From Salvia splendens (taxonomy: Eukaryota > Streptophyta > Magnoliopsida > Lamiales > Lamiaceae), in the NCBI RefSeq assembly GCF_004379255.2, contig NC_056042.1, positions 10,897,901 through 10,961,900 of the forward strand: DNA of 64,000 nucleotides. The letters are read 5' to 3'. Positions 11,899-22,641 of the stretch are shown here, piece after piece. Position 1 is the stretch's first letter, and every line of letters starts with the position of its first letter. Below the pieces are notes generated by a model. It did not search any database and had not been told where the DNA came from. It saw only the letters and a program-made list of their open reading frames with translations. The position numbers and the translations under genes are program-made.

Positions 11899-13967
11899 CT
11901 AAAATACAGGCTCCTCCGTCTCTTCGCTAACTGACATTGCCAACCACGACACGAGAAGATGTCAGCAGAAATGCTTCATTTCAACAATAAACAACGCATT
12001 TGAGTCCAAATATAATAGATCACTACCTTTTGATGAAGGGGGGAGCACGACAACGTGCATGGTGGCGTTGTTGGGAGGGAGGTGGAGGCGGAGAGGGTGG
12101 AGCTTCCTGTTCAGCGGGCTTCTGGTGCAGACGGTGAGGCCGGGGATTCCCAGCTCGTCCTCCAGCCTGCTTGCCAATTCGCTCACTTGGAAGCCCTTGA
12201 ATGCAATGCACTCGACCTCGCCATACTTGTTCTCGACCTCGCCATACTCATTCGCTAGCTCGAAATAGACTAGCCTTCCGTCGCTTGCCTTTCGAGGCGA
12301 ATCGTCCCACTGCACCAAATTATTTTAACACAAACCAACTACATTCATAGACTACTAAATTCATAGCTGAAATTGGAAATCATTTCATTAAGGACAGTAT
12401 AATACTCCATAAACACACACACTGGGAATCATAAATTGTATTCATAGATGAGAACTGAAATCAATTCACCTTTTCCAATTTTTTTTATCCATGAACACAC
12501 ACACACACACACACATCATACGAACTACATTTTCATAGACGATAAGTAATATAAATTCATTTTAGATACTCTCAGTCCACAAAATAATGTCCAAGTTTGC
12601 CATTTGGTCCGTCCATAAAATAATGTCCACATTTATTTTATTTTCCATTTTTGGTAAGTAAACTCTCACTTTCCACTAACTTATTACACTCACATTCTAT
12701 TACAAACCCAATATATAATTTGGGACCCACATTCCACTGACTTTTCCCCATCCATTTTTCTTAAAACTTAGTGCTGAGTCAAAGTGGAAGTATTCACTTG
12801 CTCCCACACAAATTCCACCATCACTCTCTAAATATTCAAATTTTGTTCTTCGAAAATTCAAATTCTATTGTTCTGTTATGAGAAATCGGTCAGAAAAATC
12901 ATTTCACAAAAATTTGGTATTTCTCACAATCTTTAAAAATGCTCTTAAAAATTACCAACTTTTCAAATCGTACGGATTTCCGACACTAAAGTTTTCAGCA
13001 TAAATTTTCCAACGTTGAACGCCAATAAACCTACATGTAATAGTCGGAGCTACATTCCATCTTGTAGGGAAGATGAAAATGATGATGATATGTATGCTCT
13101 AGAATTAGCATCGGCATTCCACGTAGGCAAAATTTATGCCAGAAACTTTAGAGTGGGAAATGCACAATTTGAAAAGTTTGTGATTTTTAAGACGACCTTT
13201 AAAGGTGGTGGAAAATACCGAAATTTTGTGAAAGTTGATTTATACCAATTTCCCTTCTGTTGTCTATCAGTTGTAGCCCAAAGTTCCAAATGTAACAAAC
13301 TAAACCAACAAACAAAATCAAAATCGGAAGAAACAAAAAGCTGAATAATCGAAACCGAAATTACCTCTTGCCTAGAAAAGCTAGCGGACTTGGACGACTG
13401 GGTAGAGGTCGGCGAGGTCGCGTCGGAGGCAAAGCAATCCTCCTTGGCCACCGCGATTTGCGGCGGCAGAAACTCCACAACATGAACCTCCCAAAAAATC
13501 CAGTCCTTTGTCACCGTCCGATGCGGAATATCATGCGTGATCGAGTTCCTCCACGGCGGAAGCCCACCGTTGGCCCGCAGGAAGCGGCCGTATCTGGTCT
13601 TCAATTTGACCGCGCCGCGCTCCCTGATGGGCTCCCACTCGACCGAGCTGTCGAGGCGCGGCGGCAGCGTCTGCAGCACCATGCGCCCCGTCATGCGGAG
13701 CAGGAACGGCTGGTTCGATGCGGTGAGGTACTTCCCGTAGCAGCTCTTTAGCCGGATTATGGTGTCGGAGCTCTCCACGAACTCCACCTCCCATTTCGCC
13801 GATTTGGAGGCGCAGCTGCGCTCCTGAGTGACCGAGACCTCGTCGGCCTCGGCCACCAGGTACTTGCCGTGCGAGCCTTTCAGCCGCACCGTCTTCGCAT
13901 TCTGAAATAAGTCGATTGCGGACAGTCGCTGCCCGAACGAGTGGAGATGCTGCTCATGATTCTGCAT
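11899..13967 (-). CDS. DUF569 (fascin-like fold) protein, three exons, apparently intact
   Basis: Exons on the minus strand are 13967-13365, 12309-12027 and 11930-11899, giving about 305 residues. Splice sites read GAG|GTAATTTC and TTGGTGCAG|TGG (phase 0), then AAAAG|GTAGTG and GTCAG|TT. The protein opens with two beta-trefoil DUF569 repeats (TVRLKGSHGKYLVAEADE, then IIRLKSCYGKYLTASNQPF and KLKTRYGRFLRANGG). It has a linker rich in Ser/Thr and a C-terminal domain (DGRLVYFELANEYGEVE, then FKGFQVSELASRLEDELG and VCTRSPLNRKLHPLRLHLPP), ending SSKVSEETEEPVF. I chose ATG 13967 because the frame upstream starts only with GTG. DUF569 proteins are plant-specific and their role is unknown; an actin-bundling-like fold is predicted for the family. 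A paralogue lies 2.3 kb upstream on the same strand. Confidence 0.85.
12494..12514. repeat. (AC)n microsatellite
   Basis: About ten AC units inside intron 1 of the DUF569 gene. Confidence 0.9.
12565..12800. mobile_element. Stowaway-like MITE in the DUF569 intron
   Basis: Left end CTCTCAGTCCACAAAATAATG and right end complement TACTTCCACTTTGACTCA are the degraded TIR style seen elsewhere in the window. The core has the usual ACATTCCACTAACTT and GGGACCCACATTCCACT phrases. Confidence 0.55.
12905..13230. mobile_element. Foldback (long inverted repeat) element in the DUF569 intron
   Basis: The arm 12905-13021 (CACAAAAATTTGGTATT onwards) matches the reverse complement of about 13115-13230 (CACAAAATTTCGGTATT onwards) along some 115 bp at roughly 80%. 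The loop is about 95 bp. Shared blocks include AACTTTTCAAAT, CTAAAGTTT and GCATAAATTTT. It is transcribed within the intron, so the RNA could form a long hairpin. Confidence 0.8.
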
Positions 13968-14547
13968 GATTTTCACTTAATGAACACAAATTTTAAATAA
14001 CAAAAAAAAGCCTATACACTTAAAAAATATATTCCTGTGTCAGTCATCATTAGTCTAAGTGAAACATTTTTATTACTATTTCAATTTCAATTCCATGTTT
14101 TTATTGAATATATCTTTTTCCACATGAAAGAAAAATATAAGCAAAATAAGCACATGGAGTATTTTAGCAGGATTAAAATTTGGTTACATAATCCTCTAGC
14201 TTTGGCATCCAATCAAAGGAAAATAATGAGTTGTGGACTAAAATCAAATAATAAATTGTGATTTAAATATAAGGTATCGATATTGAGCTTAAACAAAATC
14301 AAACCAAGTAAATTGCTAGTATAATCATTTTTAAACCTAAGCAAATGGAGTACTTACTATTTAAACATGAGTTTTGTCTGATCTCACACAAATTTTTGTA
14401 TATTGAACAATGCAGCTTATAATATAGTACTCTCTTCATTCGTAAACAGAAGTTTCATTTACAATTTTAGTATATTTGTCTATACAAATCATACTTCACC
14501 TTTATTATAAATAGCCTTAAGTAAATTACATAGTATTTCATGGATAG

Positions 14548-14786
14548 TGGTAAAATGCAAACTCATATATTATACAAACTCTAAGCTATGATCTGCACCG
14601 TTACAAAATATCAACAGAAAACAAAATAGTAGCAACAGAAAAAGTCCACACAATGTCAACAAAACATCAACAATGATACTGTGTTGACATTTTGTTTTAC
14701 TGTTATTTTGTCATATATTGACATTTTCTAACGATTCAAATCATAGTTTGGAGTTTGTGTAATATTTAGAGTTTGGATTTGATTAC
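14548..14786. mobile_element. Palindromic MITE with TGTCAAC words
   Basis: Left arm (CAAACTC, ACAAACTCTAAGCTATGAT) matches the complement of the right arm (CCAAACTCTAAATATTAC, ACAAACTCCAAACTATGAT) over about 70 bp. The centre holds AATGTCAACA and its complement. Possible TSD ATTTCAT on both sides. Words and layout recall the element at 59911-60454. Confidence 0.65.
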
Positions 14787-15818
14787 ATTTCATATTTCAT
14801 TAACTAATTAATTCATATTTAATCATAAAATTATCGAGATGATTAGTATCACTTCAAATCTTCTATAGTGCCATTTCAATCAATTGTGCACCGTAGAAAG
14901 AGCAATATTTTTTTGCTTGATGAAACCGTACACGCAATCCCAATTAGACCGTCATTTTACAAACTAGCCCCACAAATAAATTACAAGAATATAAAGTATA
15001 TAGTAGAACGTGACGTATATAGTATCATAGCATGAAATCCAATTGATAAATTAATATAATCATCTAATTATATTAAGTAATGAGAGGTTAATGACGCCCT
15101 ACGCAATAACCACACCAACATAATTCCTAAAGCAGCACAATTACGGCCGTTTCTTAAACTATTATTCTCTATTAATCAATAATTATTACGATTTTCTATA
15201 ATTATTTGTCAGTTTTGTTAGTTGTATACTTTTTAGTGGTAATCTGCGAAGTGAGAACACTAATCAGATTTATAACATTAACAATAAGCAATAATCTTTA
15301 TGTTGCAATCAATCAGCCCTATAACTGTAACTCAATCTATATCATTAATGTTTTGGGATTTACAGTCTGAAAATATCTTCAAAATACATTAATTTATGAC
15401 TTCAATTTTTCTCTAAGTGAATAAATAAACGAAAAAGAAGATGCTGACTCATTTTTCACGGCTCATATTTTCAACAATAGAAAATCTTTTGAATAACTAG
15501 GGGCCACAAATATGGACCATCTATAAATCAAAAAGTATGGTAAATAATGTTCATTACAGTCAACTTTCATATTTAATGATACTTAATGTATGAAATTCCC
15601 ATGTACAAATTTTTGACATTTTCCTTGATAACTACTTGCATAAATTTTTTACTTATATGAAATGTCAAATTAGAGTAAAGTTTGTACTCAACAATTAATT
15701 TAAAAAAAATAAAAGACTAAATTATCATTAAATTATCCAACCCATTTGCATAATGACTTCATAGAATTTATTACCTAACTTATTTTATCCCTTCCTATGG
15801 TCTAGAGCTACTCTGTTA

Positions 15819-16054
15819 CTCCCTCTCTCTAAAAAATTAATCTCATTTGTAGATAACACAATGAGAAATGGTGAAGTAAAGAAGACCTGAAAAAAATGAA
15901 TAAGGTAAAAGAAAGGAAAAAAAAGAGTAGAAAATGTTGAAAGATATGATAAAAAGTAAGTAAAGTACGAAAGAGAAACTTTACAAAATGAGACTATTGT
16001 TTTATAGACACGACAAAATGACAAAATGAGACTATTTTTTTAGACAAAAGGAAG
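15819..16054. mobile_element. Stowaway-like MITE
   Basis: Left end CTCCCTCTCTCTAAAAAATT after a TA, right end GACTATTTTTTTAGACAAA before GGAAGAATA. The core phrases match another copy at 40343-40571. Confidence 0.5.
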
Positions 16055-16238
16055 AATAATAACTAAATCTGAAATTTATTCTCTACTTTCACCATTTTCT
16101 ACCCATTTCCCAAATCTTAAACCTAATAACAAAATCCTATTTTAGTATAATATTTCATCAAACTTAAACTTATAACTACCTAAATCCGTAAGACATATCA
16201 CAAATCCAAAAAAATCTCTAATTAAGTAAATAAAATAA

Positions 16239-16874
16239 TTAAGAAATACTACTAAAACATACCTTCTTCATCGACCACCACCGCAACGGCGTAGCCGGCG
16301 CCGGCGACCACACCGAAACCGGCGATTCGAAGCCGCAGCCAATATCGAGCCCCGAAATCTCCTCCGTCACCGCCGAGAGGCTCGACACCATCGACCAGTA
16401 ATCCACCACGGCCTCATCCTCCGCCACCTCCACCGCCTCCACGTCCCACACAAGCCAATTCCCGGGGCCACCGCCGCCGTGCGTAACCGTGTTCCGACAC
16501 GGCGGAGCGCCGCCGTTCGCCCTCAGATACGTGCCGCAGCCGGCCGCCTTGAGCTTCACCTGGAAGCCGTCCCTGATCGGCTGCCACTCGATCGTCAGAT
16601 CCCGCGCCGGATTTTCCGGCAGGGTTTGGAGCACCCTCCGGCCGAGGAGAATCGGATCGGCGGCGGCGGCTGCGGAGGCGGTGAGGTAGCGGCCGTGGCA
16701 GCTCTTGAGGCGGACGACGTGCGGGTTGGTGTCGACGAGCTCCACCAGCCACCGCGCCCGCCTCACGTCGCCGCAGCGGCTCTGCCGCGTAGAGGACTGG
16801 TCGTCGCCGGCGGTGAGGTAGCGGTTGAGGTGGCTCTTCAGCCTCACGGCGGGAGTCTTTGTGAAGAATTCCAT
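16239..16874 (-). CDS. DUF569 paralogue, C-terminal exon missing
   Basis: ATG at 16874-16872 opens a GC-rich exon encoding two DUF569 trefoil repeats: VRLKSHLNRYLTAGDD, VVRLKSCHGRYLTASAAAAA, VKLKAAGCGTYLRANGG and the end of that module NTVTHGGGGPGNWLVWDVE. A 5' splice site GAAG|GTATGT lies at 16263/16262 in phase 0, exactly where the downstream paralogue has its first intron; both exons are about 610 nt. No second exon with the DGR...YGEV...CTRSPLN domain was found before the next gene. Read through the splice site, the frame stops after KKVCFSSIS (211 residues). It may be a truncated gene, or a form using only the trefoil part. A TATA-like site lies at 17121-17128. Confidence 0.7.
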   Translation of the reverse strand: MEFFTKTPAVRLKSHLNRYLTAGDDQSSTRQSRCGDVRRARWLVELVDTNPHVVRLKSCHGRYLTASAAAAADPILLGRRVLQTLPENPARDLTIEWQPIRDGFQVKLKAAGCGTYLRANGGAPPCRNTVTHGGGGPGNWLVWDVEAVEVAEDEAVVDYWSMVSSLSAVTEEISGLDIGCGFESPVSVWSPAPATPLRWWSMKKVCFSSIS

Positions 16875-17120
16875 TCACTTTCCTTTCTTTGGGAAAAGAA
16901 AAGAAAAGAGAACTAACTAATTGGGGGAATATTGTTGAGACATGCAAGAGATTAAAAGTAATGGGATTTGTGAAAAGAGGATGTTAATTAGTGTGGTGAT
17001 TTTGTTTCTTGATGGTTGAAATTGGGGAGAAATGGGAAAGAGTTGTGTCTATGAAATTTTGATGTGGTTTCATAATTTGGAATTCAATTTTAATTGATAG
17101 TAGTAACATTTTTTTCAGAC

Positions 17121-17128
17121 ATATATAG
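17121..17128 (-). promoter_or_regulatory. TATA-like box of the upstream DUF569 gene
   Basis: The minus strand reads CCCCCTATATATGTC about 250 bp upstream of ATG 16874. Motif and distance only. Confidence 0.35.
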
Positions 17129-17960
17129 GGGGAGAAGTAGGGCTTTTTCACAAATCCAAAATTTTTAAATAAGGTAAAATAAGATGAGTCTATAATATAT
17201 ATTCAGCAAGATCCATGTACGCATGTTTTCATCCAAGATTGACTTATACTTCATTCGTCCTATAAAATAGACACTTTTAAAATGATATGAAGTTCAATAC
17301 ACAACTAATAAAATAAGAAATATAAAGAAAAAATTATTGGGATATTATTAATGAAAAATGAGGTTCATCAGGAAAAAATATTTTAAAAAAATAGAATTGG
17401 GTAATTCTAAAGAATGAACATAAATGATAAAAATTGTGAGTAAAAAGTTTCAAGAAAGCTAAGTGTTTGCAGACTATTTTACTTGGTTTGTATCGATAAT
17501 AAATAATAATTGCAGATTTACAAAATAATAATAACAATAAATTTACGGTTAGAAAGAAATGTTGGTCTGTTTAATGGGGGAGCACGAAAAATATGGCAGC
17601 GTTTGCCAAGGTTGTTGTAACTTGTAAGATTATGACTAATTTTTTTTAAGTAATTAGAATTTGTTACTTTATTTTTATTCATAAAAAACTACTGTACACA
17701 ATACTATTAATAATCACTGTGTACGGTTAAGGCACTACAAATTTGTAGGACATGTTTTTTTACTTTTGTTCATTAGATACTTATATAAATTTTTTGTTCT
17801 AGTAACTCTAATCTCTTTTCATCTTTCTAATAAGATTGTTAATTTTTCTATTATAAAATAACATATTATTTACTCCATCCGTCCCTAAAATTTTATCACA
17901 ATTTTTTTCTGCACTCGTTTTGTAAAAATAATACTTAATAAATAGTTAAAATAGACAATT
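17129..17960. other. AT-rich intergenic, no gene seen
   Basis: A MITE-like end ACTCCATCCGTCCCTAAAATT begins near 17873. No other structure recognised. Confidence 0.45.
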
Positions 17961-18405
17961 TGGAATATTAGAAACAAAATGGCATTCCAAGATTTCAAAC
18001 TTAATTGGGAGTTTGAGAAGAAACGACTATTTTGGTGCCTTGGAACTTGGGCAAAAGGATGGTGCCCGGAATTTCCCTTCGAACCGGGCCTGCAAGCGAA
18101 TGAGTTGAAGATTGTCAGAGGATTGGTAGGAACAAGAGCTTCACGACGAGGTAGGGTATGCTGAACTCTGGGATCTTGTTGTTTTTACCTTCTCTCGTGG
18201 CTTTGTTATGGGTTTTTGCTTGATGAGGGGATGGTTGGTCTGTTACTTTGGTGTGGCTGCTTTTTTAGGTCATTTTTTTGCTTGTTTTGGATCATTTTTT
18301 TTGAGAGGTAGGGGGTTTCGTTTTTTTGGCGGCTTTGCCTTTTGGCTTGCCTTTTTGTAGCTCGCCGTTTTGTGGCTTGAATGTTTGCTTTTCATAAAAA
18401 AAAAG
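17961..18405 (+). mobile_element. Possible 3' end of a LINE
   Basis: A short open stretch (FQDFKLNWEFEKKRLFWCL) is followed by a long T/G-rich tail that ends in TTTTCATAAAAAAAAAG near 18405, the look of a plant LINE 3' UTR. No domain is recognisable and no TSD was found, so this is weak. Confidence 0.35.
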
Positions 18406-18419
18406 AGGGAGAATAAGGT

Positions 18420-20400
18420 AGAGAAAAATGTTAACTAAATTATTCTTTATCTTACTTTACTCTCTCTACTTTAACTATTAATTTCAAAATGAGAGTAGAA
18501 AAGAATTGAGTGAGTATTAATTATTTAAATTAATTCCATATAATATGAGATTTGAATCTCAATTATTTAAATTAATTCCATATCATATCTTATCTGGAGA
18601 TTTGAATCTTCAACATTTTACTATCTATACAAAGGAATGTATTTGGAGGTATAGTGGAGAAAGGTTATCAACACACGCAATCATTTTTATTACACATGGT
18701 TTAATTCGATTCATTAGGATTATAAGCCACTAACAGCTCAACTCATTTGATTCTGCACAAATCTAATCTTAATTAACATGCATTTCATAAAATTTGCTTT
18801 ACTTTAATTCTTGTATTGCAGATACAAATTTTATTCTCATACCTCTTGTTTTCACTAGCCGAGTTCTGTTTTTTAGGCAAAATACTTTTACCAAATTTAT
18901 AATTTAATATAGAATTTTATTGATATTGATATCACTATTTAGATAATAAAAAGGTTAAAATCTAGTAAATACGGATGTAAGGAAATAAAAAAATATATGT
19001 ATAAGAATTCAATAAAATTAAAAATAAAAATATAAGAATTACTATACAAAAATTGTTTAAGGATTTAATAAAACAAAAAATTAAATATAGAGATCTTTAA
19101 ATGTGTTTTTCCATACAATTAATAGATAATTGGATATATTCATTGAAATTACTAAAAATGCATACAAAAGACAAACTGCTTGAAGGACCATTTTTTCTTG
19201 ACTAGAGTTTTGTAAAGAAATATTTATTACATATTGAAATAAAAAAAATTAAAGTATAGGGATGTCTAGATATATTTCTGCCGTCCAATTAATAAAAAAT
19301 TGACTTCCTTCTGTTTCTTTTAAAATAAAACTTTTTTTTATCTGTTTCTTAAAAATAAAATATTTTTATTTAAAGAAATAAATCTACAATCCACTATAAT
19401 TCTAAATCCTATTGAAATAAGAAAAATATATTAAAGTGTAGGGATGTATAGAGATATATTTCTGCCATCCAATTAATAGAAATTTGACCTTCCTTCCGTT
19501 TCTTAAAAAATAAAGACTTTTTTAGGCTGTTTTTCAAAAATAAACCTTTTTAAGGAAATAAATCTTCCTTCCGTTTCTTAAAAAATAAAGACATTTTTAG
19601 GCTGTTTTTCAAAAATAAACTTTTTTAAGGAAATAAATCTACGGTCCGCAAAAATTCATCAACACTAATTTCACTCCCTTTTCACTTCTTTTTTCTTACT
19701 TTATCTATTTTTTCTCTTTCTCTCTAGCTCTTACCTATAGTATTTTACATTAACACCTGTGTGATTTCTAAAGTTTCTATTTTTAGGAAACGGAGGGAGT
19801 ATATTCATTGAAATTATATGTTGATGCATATAGAAGACAAAGCTACTTCATGGACCTTTTTTTCTCAAATAAAATTTTGTAAGGAAATATTAATTATATA
19901 TTTCTTATATGTACCCACAGGAATAGTTAAGCAAAGCGTCAATTATGTATATTACTTTTTTAATTAGAGAAATATATGAAGAATATGAAACCAACATTTA
20001 AACTTGTGAAACAATTTTGGTATCCATTCATTGGTGAGAGCTCAATATCCGAGTGATTTTTTTCCAGTTTACCACAAAGAAAATCTATTATCACCATTTA
20101 GGCCATCTACAACAGATACCTTTCGCCTTATTTCTCCTTCAATTCGCTACATTATAAATTCACTTCAATTTCTGCCTCAAGCTACAACTCATTCATTCTC
20201 TCAACTTTTACTTCAATAATTTTAATTTTTTAATTATTAATAAAAAGTACTACGTACCACTATAAATAACTAAATTACTTCATTGAAAAAGTAGTACATA
20301 CCACTATAGATAAAAGTTAAAATTAAGATTCTTTGAAATTATAAATTTAAATTAAAAAATTAAATTAAAATAAAATAATGTTGTATTTATAGAATTTTGA
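18420..20400. repeat. AT-rich region with local duplications of MITE ends
   Basis: No gene. Blocks of about 105 bp recur: 19134-19245 resembles 19800-19905 (ATATTCATTGAAATTA, then a GAAGACAAA block). The phrase GTAGGGATGTNTAGA...TCCAATTAATA occurs near 19255 and 19440. A 72-bp unit (CCTTCCTTCCGTTTCTTAAA...) is tandemly repeated at about 19490-19635. The right end GGAAACGGAGGGAGTA near 19790 is a Stowaway-like terminus. Confidence 0.55.
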
Positions 20401-20624
20401 ATTTCAAATTAAAAAAAATTCTCCCCCACCCAACTCCTGGAACCCACCCCCAACACACACCCCGGGCCCCACCCCACCCCTGGCGGTGTGGGTCGCACCT
20501 GTAATGTGAGCCGCACGCTCACGCCCGCACCGCCAGTCCCACCCGGTGCCCCGCCCCGTCACCCTCCCCATCGATCTCTAGCAATGGGGGGCGCACCGCA
20601 CCGCACAGTGTGGCACCCTTTTCT
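20401..20624. other. C-rich patch, origin unknown
   Basis: Strong base-composition change: runs of CCCCACCC and CACCGCACCGCAC against an AT-rich surround. Contains one open frame without a recognisable domain. Possibly a mobile-element fragment; nothing firm. Confidence 0.3.
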
Positions 20625-21065
20625 TGTTTTTGACTCAATATCTCACATAGGCCGTAAGAGCAATCGATGTAGGGTTTATAGACTAAATGAGTTTTCCCTT
20701 TAATAAGCGGCTAGTCTTTTCAAATGAGTTCTCTCGCTTGGTATGTAACATTGGTGCTTTCATTGAGAACCCAAAAGGCTCGGAGTGGTGGCCGGTTAAA
20801 ACACTCGCCGTGACCAACGAGTACGTTTGGGGCCGACTCGGAGTGGTGGTCGGGCAAAGAAGTCGCCGTGACCAATGAGAACTTGGACTGGTAGCCTCGC
20901 AAAGAACCAGTCGTGACCAACGAGGACGCCGGGGGGGCGATTGTTACAAACTCAATGTCCCACATCGGTCGTAAGAGCAACCGATGTAGGGTTTATAGAC
21001 TAAATGAACTCTTTTTTCTAATAGTCTAGTCTTTTTCAATGAGTTCTCTCATTTGCTCGTGTGAA
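20625..21065 (+). mobile_element. TRIM (terminal-repeat retrotransposon in miniature)
   Basis: Terminal direct repeats lie at 20625-20750 and 20942-21065. They share CTCAAT, TCNCACATNGGNCGTAAGAG and the GATGTAGGGTTTATAGAC and TGAGTTCTCTC phrases. LTR ends are TGTTACA/TGTAACA. TTGGTGCTTTCATTGAGA follows the first repeat as a priming-site-like sequence, and a G-run precedes the second. The 191-bp interior has about three imperfect 48-bp units built on GGAGTGGT...CGCCGTGACCAACGAG. No coding capacity. The right LTR end is diverged. Confidence 0.8.
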
Positions 21066-21352
21066 ATATATAGTCAACACGATGTGATAGATTGTACTCC
21101 CTCCGTCCCTAATAATTCGTCACCTTTTGACCGAGCATGGGTTTTAAAAAATGTAATAGAAAGTGGGTTGAAAAAGTTGGTGGCAAGTGGGTCCTACTTT
21201 TATATAATAGTTTTATACTCCCTCCGTCCCAAGGAAGATGACCCCTTCATTGGGCGGCACGGGATTTTATGCATCCTTATTTTGTGTGTTAAGTGGAGAG
21301 ATGAAAGTAAGAGAGATGGAATAAAGTAGAGATAAAGGTGTTTCCAATTTTA

Positions 21353-22246
21353 TAATGTGAATCTTAGAGATTCAAGACACATATGTTTGCCCCGGACTTG
21401 CTCTTGTAAATATTTCAATAACCCAAACAAACCCAACAAGAAATGAAACAATAAAATTGGTGGAAAAGGGAGAAGGTGAAGGTGTTATGATTTAGATAGA
21501 TGCTTGGAACCTATGGACTTTCTACAAAACAATGAAGACAACACAAGACAACTTTCACCAAAGCAAGAATCTAATGACTCCACAAAACTAGCAACACAAG
21601 AACTAGAATTGCATACCTTAACATTCAATCTAAGCCCGACAATAGATTAAAATGCAACCACAAGGGATTTTGATAAATCTTCAAAGATGAAGAGGAATGC
21701 TCACAATGGAGTCTTTGGTAGGTTTACAAAATGTTCAAAGCTACTAAAGAAAAACCCTAACATGTCTATTTATACTAGAAGTGAAAAAGGAGCAAAATAA
21801 AATAATTCTTGGTAAAAAAGACACATCCCGGACAAAACGCCCGACCGGGCGTTTCCCTAGGTTCATTTCGCCCGCCCGGGCAAATTTTCTGGACAAAAAC
21901 TGATCTCTCGACAAAAACACCGGCCGGGTGTTTTTGGGTTGGCAACACAACCGCCCGCGTGTTTCGTTCTGCATTGCACGACTTTCTTAAAATGATCATA
22001 ACTTCTTCATCTGGGCTCCGATTGAGGCATGCAAGATACCCACGCGAAGCTCTTTTGACGATGAAGACAATGGTGGTCTGAGGAGTGCATTTGGATTTTA
22101 TCTTCACAGTGAAATTCTAGTTTGAATCAGACCTCTGAATTAGTCTTGGTACCTTGACATGTCCCCACCCTCTTCTCGGACCCCAATCAACCCATGGCCC
22201 TCGACATCGTTGTATTCTATGATTGTGAATACCCGGATTTACATCA
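21353..22246 (-). repeat. 3' LTR of the 21353-25936 element
   Basis: Direct repeat of 25043-25936. It carries the four CCGGCCGGGTG-like words at 21839-21961 and the block GCTCCGATTGAGGCATGCAA at about 22014. Confidence 0.9.
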
Positions 22247-22360
22247 TCCTCTCCTTTTTTGTGAAAGGATTTGTCCTCAAATCCGGTTCTCCGATTTTTC
22301 TTTAGGACACCTGGATTCACATCATCCCCTCCTTCTTTTGAAGGATTTGTCCTCAAATCC
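22247..22360 (-). other. Purine tract, present twice
   Basis: The minus strand reads AAAAAAGGAGAGGA directly before the LTR start at 22246. About 70 bp upstream is a diverged copy, AAAAGAAGGAGGGGATGATG, embedded in the same phrase (GGATTTGAGGACAAATCCTT). The upstream copy includes the first bases of an LTR (TGATGTGAATCCAGG). Confidence 0.75.
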
Positions 22361-22641
22361 TGATCAAGTACACCTACAAAATCGAGCGAGTCCAAATCAA
22401 ATATCATAGTACCATGCAAGAGGTTGATTTCACTTCGGAACCTAAAGGACATTTCACTAACAAGGAGATGGTTATCACAATCACAATCAACAAACCAACT
22501 TCCACAATCGAATTTAGCAATGAGAATATCAAGCACAAAGGAGATATCATTCTTAAGATTATGCAATGAAAAATCATCATCAACCATTGACACATCATTC
22601 TTGCTCATATTGACACACTCATGTTCAACATATAGAAAAGA

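Larger units (their letters stand above)
12310..13364 (-). other. Intron 1 of the DUF569 gene, loaded with MITEs
   Basis: This 1055-bp intron holds an (AC)n run, a Stowaway-like MITE and a long foldback element, listed separately. Together they make up over half of it. Confidence 0.75.
13977..16238. other. AT-rich spacer between the two DUF569 genes
   Basis: This contains two small DNA-transposon relics, listed separately, and otherwise nothing I can assign. I searched it on the minus strand for the C-terminal exon of the upstream DUF569 paralogue (DGR...YGEV...CTRSPLN) and did not find it. A TATA-like ATATATT at about 14025 on the minus strand could serve the gene at 13967. Confidence 0.55.

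Noticed and set aside
13015..13344. Open frame of 109 codons in the DUF569 intron
   Set aside because: It covers the foldback arm and loop inside the intron, with good splice sites on the opposite strand.
20488..20703. Gene in the C-rich patch
   Set aside because: Pro-rich frame caused by C-runs; it overlaps the TRIM LTR and has no start context or family.
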